Assembly: GCA_044508215.1 (NCBI GenBank)
Contig: JBIQID010000004.1
Span: 1-64,000, forward strand
Direction of reading: 5' to 3'
DNA from: JAEZFI01 sp044508215
GTDB lineage: Bacteria; Actinomycetota; Acidimicrobiia; Acidimicrobiales; Microtrichaceae
Length of the DNA: 64,000 nt
A model generated the notes under the pieces. It saw nothing but the letters and a program-made list of their open reading frames with translations. It did no database searches and had not been told where the DNA came from. The position numbers and the translations under genes were made by a program. Position 1 is the stretch's first letter. Each line of letters opens with the position of its first letter. Of this stretch, positions 60,262-64,000 are shown one piece after another.

Positions 60262-60909
60262 TCAGATGATCCGCCGCTCCGACGCCCAGCGCGACAGCTC
60301 GGCCCGGTTCGAGAGCTGCAGCTTCCGCAGCACCGCTGAGGCGTGCGACTCGACCGTCTTGATGCTGATCGTCAGCTCGCGGGCGATCTCCTTGTACGCG
60401 TAGCCGCGCGCGAGCAACCGCAGGACCTCCTGTTCCCGGGCCGTGAGGTGCTCCAGCTCGGGGTCGGAGGCCGCGGGTGCGCTGGCGCTGAACGCGTCGA
60501 GCACGAAGCCGGCGAGGCGGGGGGAGAAGACAGCGTCGCCCCCGGCCACCCGCTCCACGGCCTCGGCGAGCTCGTCCGCGCTGATCGACTTGGTGACGTA
60601 CCCGCGGGCTCCGCCACGGACCAGCGCGATCACGTCCTCGGCGGCGTCCGACACGCTGAGGGCGAGGAACCGGACGGTGGGCAGGTGGCGGCAGGCCTCG
60701 AGGACCGCCACGCCGTCGCCGCCGGGGAGGTGCACGTCGAGGAGCACCACGTCGGGCACCTCGGCCTCGATGACCTCGATGGCGCTCGCCACGTCCTCCG
60801 CCACGCCGACCACCTGCACCCGGTCGCCCAGTTCGGCGACCACGCCGGCGCGGAAGAGCGCGTGGTCGTCGACCACCACCACTCGGGGGACGGCGCTCAC
60901 TGCTGTCAC
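60262..60909 (-). CDS. NarL/LuxR-type response regulator, PspC-kinase partner
   Basis: 215 residues. Receiver (VVVVDDHALFRAGV, phosphoacceptor in VVLLDVHLPGGDG, TKSIS) and LuxR domain (HLTAREQEVLRLLARGYAYKEIARELTISIKTVESHASAVLRKL). GTG 60909 is chosen since it overlaps the kinase stop (GTGA); GTG 60900 is an alternative. The open frame continues more than 900 codons upstream, but that region is antisense to real genes. Confidence 0.93.
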   Translation of the reverse strand: MTAVSAVPRVVVVDDHALFRAGVVAELGDRVQVVGVAEDVASAIEVIEAEVPDVVLLDVHLPGGDGVAVLEACRHLPTVRFLALSVSDAAEDVIALVRGGARGYVTKSISADELAEAVERVAGGDAVFSPRLAGFVLDAFSASAPAASDPELEHLTAREQEVLRLLARGYAYKEIARELTISIKTVESHASAVLRKLQLSNRAELSRWASERRII

Positions 60910-62153
60910 CCGCCGTCGAGGGGGACGCAGAGGTGGACCTCGGTGCCCGCTGCGGGCTCGGTGCGGATGGTGGCCGTGCCGCCCACGCCCTCGAGCCGCC
61001 CGATGATCGAGTCGCGGATGCCGCGGCGGTCGGCGCCGATCGCGGCGGGGTCGAAGCCCACGCCACGGTCGCGGACGAACACGTCGAACCGGTCGCCCGA
61101 GTGCTCGCAGTAGATGGAGAGGCGGGTGTCGCCCGAGAACTTCGCGGCGTTCACGAGCGCCTCCCGCGCGGCGGCCAGTGCAGCAGCCACCGCGACGCTC
61201 GCCGACTGCGAGCCGTCGGCGCCGTCGCCCACCGCCACCAGCTCGATCGCCACGGCGTAGTGGTCCTCGATCTCGCCGACCATCCGCTCGGCCGAGGCCC
61301 GCCAGCCGCGGTCTCCGGGCTCCACCTGGCCCGACGCATCGACGACGCCGCCGCTGTAGAGCCAGCGGCGCAGGGAGCGCTCCTGGTGGCGGGCGAGGGC
61401 GGCGGTCGTCACCGGGTCGTCGGCCCGCTTCTGGATGAGGGTGAGCGTCTGGAGCACCGAGTCGTGGAGGTGGGTGGCCACCGCGGCGCGCTCCTGGGCG
61501 CGGATCCGCTCGTCCCGTTCCACCGAGAACGACCGCACCAGCCGCACCGCAGAGGGTCCCAGCACGAGGGCGGCGCCCGCGCCCGCCACCCCGAGGGCGA
61601 GCGCGGTGTCGCGGAACGTGGCGATGTCGACACGCTGGCCGAGGAGCACGGCGAGGCCGCCGATGCACAGCACGAGGCCGCCCGCAACCCGCACCAGGGT
61701 CGAGCGCGGGCGGGTCGCGTCGTCGGCGGGGTCGCTGTCGCCGGGGCGCCATCCGACGGCGACGCCCATCGTCACGAGGCCCACGGGGATCACGAGCGCC
61801 GCGCGGACGCCCGGCCACCAGTGGCCCAGCTCCCACACCAGCCCGAGGGTGACCAGTCCGGCGCCGAGGTCGCGGGCAGCCGACGGAGCCGGGCCGCTCG
61901 TGGGACGGTCGCGCCACAGGACGGCCAGCGCCAGGTAGAGGAGCAGGCCGATGCCGCCGGCGACGGCGAGCGTGGCGAACGCCGCCCGGACCACCGGCAG
62001 CGACAGCCCGTACTTCGCCGCAACGCCACGGGCCACGCCGAAGATGATCGGGTCGGCCGAGGCCGCCGGGTCGGTGCGGCGCAGCTCGGTGACGGGAGGG
62101 ACGGTGGCGGCCATGACCGTCGCCATGATGGCACCGGGGTGCTCCGCCGGCAT
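60906..62153 (-). CDS. PspC-domain histidine kinase
   Basis: 415 residues. N-terminal PspC domain (about 28-85, DPIIFGVARGVAAKYGLSLPVVRAAFATL, then a hydrophobic helix), further membrane helices (about 95-195), a HisKA_3-like phosphoacceptor (VATHLHDSVLQTLTLIQ) and an ATPase domain (AREALVNAAKFSG, VRDRGVGFDPAAIGADRRGI). PspC-type kinases report envelope stress in actinobacteria and pair with LuxR-type regulators, here encoded with a 4-bp overlap. ATG 62153; weaker start candidates lie at M10 and M14. Confidence 0.9.
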   Translation of the reverse strand: MPAEHPGAIMATVMAATVPPVTELRRTDPAASADPIIFGVARGVAAKYGLSLPVVRAAFATLAVAGGIGLLLYLALAVLWRDRPTSGPAPSAARDLGAGLVTLGLVWELGHWWPGVRAALVIPVGLVTMGVAVGWRPGDSDPADDATRPRSTLVRVAGGLVLCIGGLAVLLGQRVDIATFRDTALALGVAGAGAALVLGPSAVRLVRSFSVERDERIRAQERAAVATHLHDSVLQTLTLIQKRADDPVTTAALARHQERSLRRWLYSGGVVDASGQVEPGDRGWRASAERMVGEIEDHYAVAIELVAVGDGADGSQSASVAVAAALAAAREALVNAAKFSGDTRLSIYCEHSGDRFDVFVRDRGVGFDPAAIGADRRGIRDSIIGRLEGVGGTATIRTEPAAGTEVHLCVPLDGG

Positions 62154-62161
62154 CAGGGCCG

Positions 62162-62196
62162 GACCCTGAGCTCGCGTCGGGGTCGGGGTCAGGGTC
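62162..62196. promoter_or_regulatory. Inverted repeat in the PspC divergent promoter
   Basis: GACCCTGA (62162-62169) and TCAGGGTC (62189-62196) form a perfect 8-bp inverted repeat 9 bp from the kinase start codon, in the 97-bp gap between the divergent PspC genes. A good place for the LuxR-type regulator to act on both; this is inferred. Confidence 0.4.
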
Positions 62197-62250
62197 GAAC
62201 CCGGGGGATCCCCGATGGTCGCGGGGTGGCGGCGTCGTCAGGATGCCAGC

Positions 62251-64000
62251 ATGGACTCGCCCGTGACCGACCCCTCCGAGCCCGCCCCGACCGAGCCTGC
62301 CGCCGAAGGCGCTGCGCCGGACGACCCTGCCCAGCCACGTCCCGACGAGCCGGGGCCGGGCGGAAACGGGCCGCAGGAACGAGGAGCGGACGAGGAACAG
62401 CAGGCCGGACCACAGACCGGTCCGCAGGTGGGAGCCCAGCCGTCCATCGGCGCCTGGTTCGCCGCGCTCCGCCGCTCCCGGTCCGATCGGATGGTGGCTG
62501 GCGTCGCCGGGGGGCTGGCCGCATCGCTGGGCGTCCCGACGGTGCTGGTTCGCGCGGGGTTCCTGATCGCAGCGCTGGCCGGCATCGGGCTGCCCGTCTA
62601 CGTGCTCGCCTGGGTGCTGGTCCCCGACGAGTCCGGCCGTCGCGTGGTGGGCCAGGGCACCACCACCGACCTGATCGCTCTCGCCGCCGTGTTCGTCGCC
62701 GGGGCGATGGTGGTGGACCAGCTGACGGTGGGGTCGCTCTTCGACCTCGCCTGGCGCCTGATGCCGTGGGCGGTCCTGCTGGTCGGGATCGCGCTGGTGC
62801 TCCGCAGCAGGGAACCGGCGCGCCCGCCCATGCCACCGATGCCGCCAACCTCCTCGGGGTTCCCGGCTGCAGCCCCGCCCCCTGCACGTCCCGCGCCACC
62901 CGTGTCGCCGGGGTCTCCCGCTCCGCCGATGGCCCCTGCTCCGCCTCACTCGCCGCTCCACGGTCCTCCCGCTCCACCGACGCCCCCGCCGGCGCCCACC
63001 CCACCACCCCCGCCCCGCCCCCCGGCGCTCGTCGGGCCCCTCACCTGGTGCGTGGTGCTCGTGGTGTGCGGCGTGCTCGGGCTGCTGTCGGTCGGCGGCG
63101 ACGCCTCCGCCAGCCCGGGCGTGATCGCCGCCATCGCGCTGATGCTGTTCGGCGCAGGGCTCCTCGTCTCGGCGTTCTTCGGCCGAGCCCGCGGCCTGGT
63201 CGTCCCTGCAGCGGTCCTGGCGGTGGCGCTCGCAGGGTTGGGTGTCCTCGACCTGCGAGCCGAGACGGTGGGCACCCCCTTCCAGCGAGAGTTCGCGTCG
63301 GAGAACGAACTGCCGTCCCGGCTGCGCACCGGCGTGGGTGCCAGCAGCCTGGACCTCCACGGCCTCGAGCTGACCGCTGACCGCCACCTCCGCATCGACC
63401 ACTTCGTCGGCACGCTCACCATCGGACTGCCGACGTCGGTGGACGTGCGCCTGGAGGTCCACACCTCGTTGGGCCGAGCGAGCGTCGATCAGCCGCTCCG
63501 CAGCGCGGCGGTGTGGAGCGAGCCGGACATGGCCCGCCGCTGGGCGACCGGCTCGATCCCCGAGCCGGGCGATCCCGTCGACGGCGCAGTGCTCAGCGGC
63601 GACTGGTGGTGGAACCTCGGCACCGCAGGGGAAGAGGTGCTCGCCGACGGGCTCCGCGACTCCGGTGCCAGAACGTTCCGCAACGGATCCGACCACCAGC
63701 TGTTCATCGAGGTCCACATGGGCGTCGGAGAGGTGCGGATCCACGACCCGCACTGGTCGGCGAGCGACGGGAAGCTCCTGCAGCCCGTCCAGCTCTGCAC
63801 CGTCGGCGGCGGGCCCCGCGGCGTGGTGAAGCCCTGCCCGGACGTCCCCGTCGAGCAACGGGTCGCGCTCTGCATGAACCAGAACGGCTACCTCGTCGAC
63901 TGCCGCGAGGACCGGGAGGGCACGCCCGACTGGCCCCGGGTCGCTGCCTGCCGGGGGTTCATCGGCGACGAGATGGCGTGCGACGAGCTGGGCATCGAAC
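62251..64000 (+). CDS. PspC-domain membrane protein with LiaF-like C-terminus (partial at right edge)
   Basis: At least 583 residues, no stop before the window ends. An acidic/Pro-rich cytoplasmic N-terminus (about 1-70), PspC domain (about 75-130, RSDRMVAGVAGGLAASLGVPTVLVRAGFLI), more helices, a long Pro-rich linker (about 190-260), two or three further helices, and a beta-helical toastrack region (about 350-420, VGASSLDLHGLELTADRHLRIDHFVGTLTIGLP) like LiaF/DUF2154. A Cys-rich end follows. It diverges from a PspC kinase-regulator pair, the arrangement of actinobacterial Lia/Psp-like envelope-stress systems in which this protein restrains the kinase. The frame is fully open from ATG 62251. 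Confidence 0.85.
   Translation, partial: MDSPVTDPSEPAPTEPAAEGAAPDDPAQPRPDEPGPGGNGPQERGADEEQQAGPQTGPQVGAQPSIGAWFAALRRSRSDRMVAGVAGGLAASLGVPTVLVRAGFLIAALAGIGLPVYVLAWVLVPDESGRRVVGQGTTTDLIALAAVFVAGAMVVDQLTVGSLFDLAWRLMPWAVLLVGIALVLRSREPARPPMPPMPPTSSGFPAAAPPPARPAPPVSPGSPAPPMAPAPPHSPLHGPPAPPTPPPAPTPPPPPRPPALVGPLTWCVVLVVCGVLGLLSVGGDASASPGVIAAIALMLFGAGLLVSAFFGRARGLVVPAAVLAVALAGLGVLDLRAETVGTPFQREFASENELPSRLRTGVGASSLDLHGLELTADRHLRIDHFVGTLTIGLPTSVDVRLEVHTSLGRASVDQPLRSAAVWSEPDMARRWATGSIPEPGDPVDGAVLSGDWWWNLGTAGEEVLADGLRDSGARTFRNGSDHQLFIEVHMGVGEVRIHDPHWSASDGKLLQPVQLCTVGGGPRGVVKPCPDVPVEQRVALCMNQNGYLVDCREDREGTPDWPRVAACRGFIGDEMACDELGIE

Noticed and set aside
62175..62196. GGGGTC tandem repeat as a regulatory array
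   Set aside because: Only three short units with one change; the 8-bp inverted repeat covering part of it is the better-supported signal.
60910..63858. Upstream extension of the response-regulator frame
   Set aside because: The receiver domain begins at GTG 60909; the extension is antisense to the PspC kinase neighbourhood and has no domain.

Overview
The window is a 64 kb stretch of very GC-rich DNA with dense gene packing, many GTG starts, 4-bp start/stop overlaps, and a PknB/PstP/FHA/SEDS/PBP cell-wall cluster next to crgA. That combination is diagnostic of Actinobacteria. Several gene types (leaderless starts, a long-chain acyl-CoA ligase and thiolase, LAxTG-type sorting signal, many putative lipoproteins) would fit the class Acidimicrobiia, but no rRNA or other marker gene is present, so the class assignment is inference. 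The pknB cluster usually lies near oriC in this phylum. No insertion sequence, prophage or CRISPR array is visible, and no stretch longer than about 200 bp lacks a gene.

Layout. 1-9187: cell-wall growth and signalling operon (FhaA tail, FhaB, PstP phosphatase, RodA/FtsW, class B PBP, PknB, then two extra PASTA-only membrane proteins). 9251-10677: PabA/TrpG amidotransferase, CrgA, a small zinc-ribbon membrane protein. 10758-15221: thiolase, a second Ser/Thr kinase, and FadD15-type acyl-CoA ligase. 15265-20920: DUF983 pair and a complete BMP-type nucleoside ABC importer. 21005-27940: metallopeptidase-like lipoprotein, GH20 hexosaminidase with a GNAT partner, a LAFTG-anchored surface protein, an SDR-type epimerase. 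27951-32595: a flippase-like fusion diverging from an HD-GYP protein. 32600-34822: SoxR, with a textbook SoxR box driving an SDR and a QueA-like enzyme. 34950-40388: large secreted lipoproteins (one PKD plus glycine-rich, one beta-repeat), a CmoB-like methyltransferase, a secreted anchored protein. 40417-48335: UvrA-like ATPase, then TetR / alpha-beta hydrolase / OleC-type beta-lactone synthetase-like ligase / MMPL exporter. 48498-53871: DUF4397 protein, ECF-type sigma factor with a divergent PAS-like zinc protein, several lipoproteins, an SCO6745-type protein. 54067-54143: tRNA-Ala(UGC). 54205-64000: release factor 3, serine hydrolase, two NarL-type two-component systems back to back, and a divergent PspC/LiaF-like membrane protein that runs off the right edge.

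Themes. Envelope biology dominates: peptidoglycan synthesis under kinase/phosphatase control, envelope-stress two-component signalling, and many exported proteins. Expression logic is visible in the DNA: at least a dozen genes have a TANNNT -10 hexamer ending 6-8 nt before the start codon, which predicts leaderless mRNAs. The most interesting candidates for new biology are the OleC-like/Cys-hydrolase/MMPL module (42773-48335), the 12-PASTA-domain array behind PknB, the SoxR-QueA-like unit, the HD-GYP protein with an apparently extracytoplasmic tail, and the inverted DnaA-box pair next to crgA.
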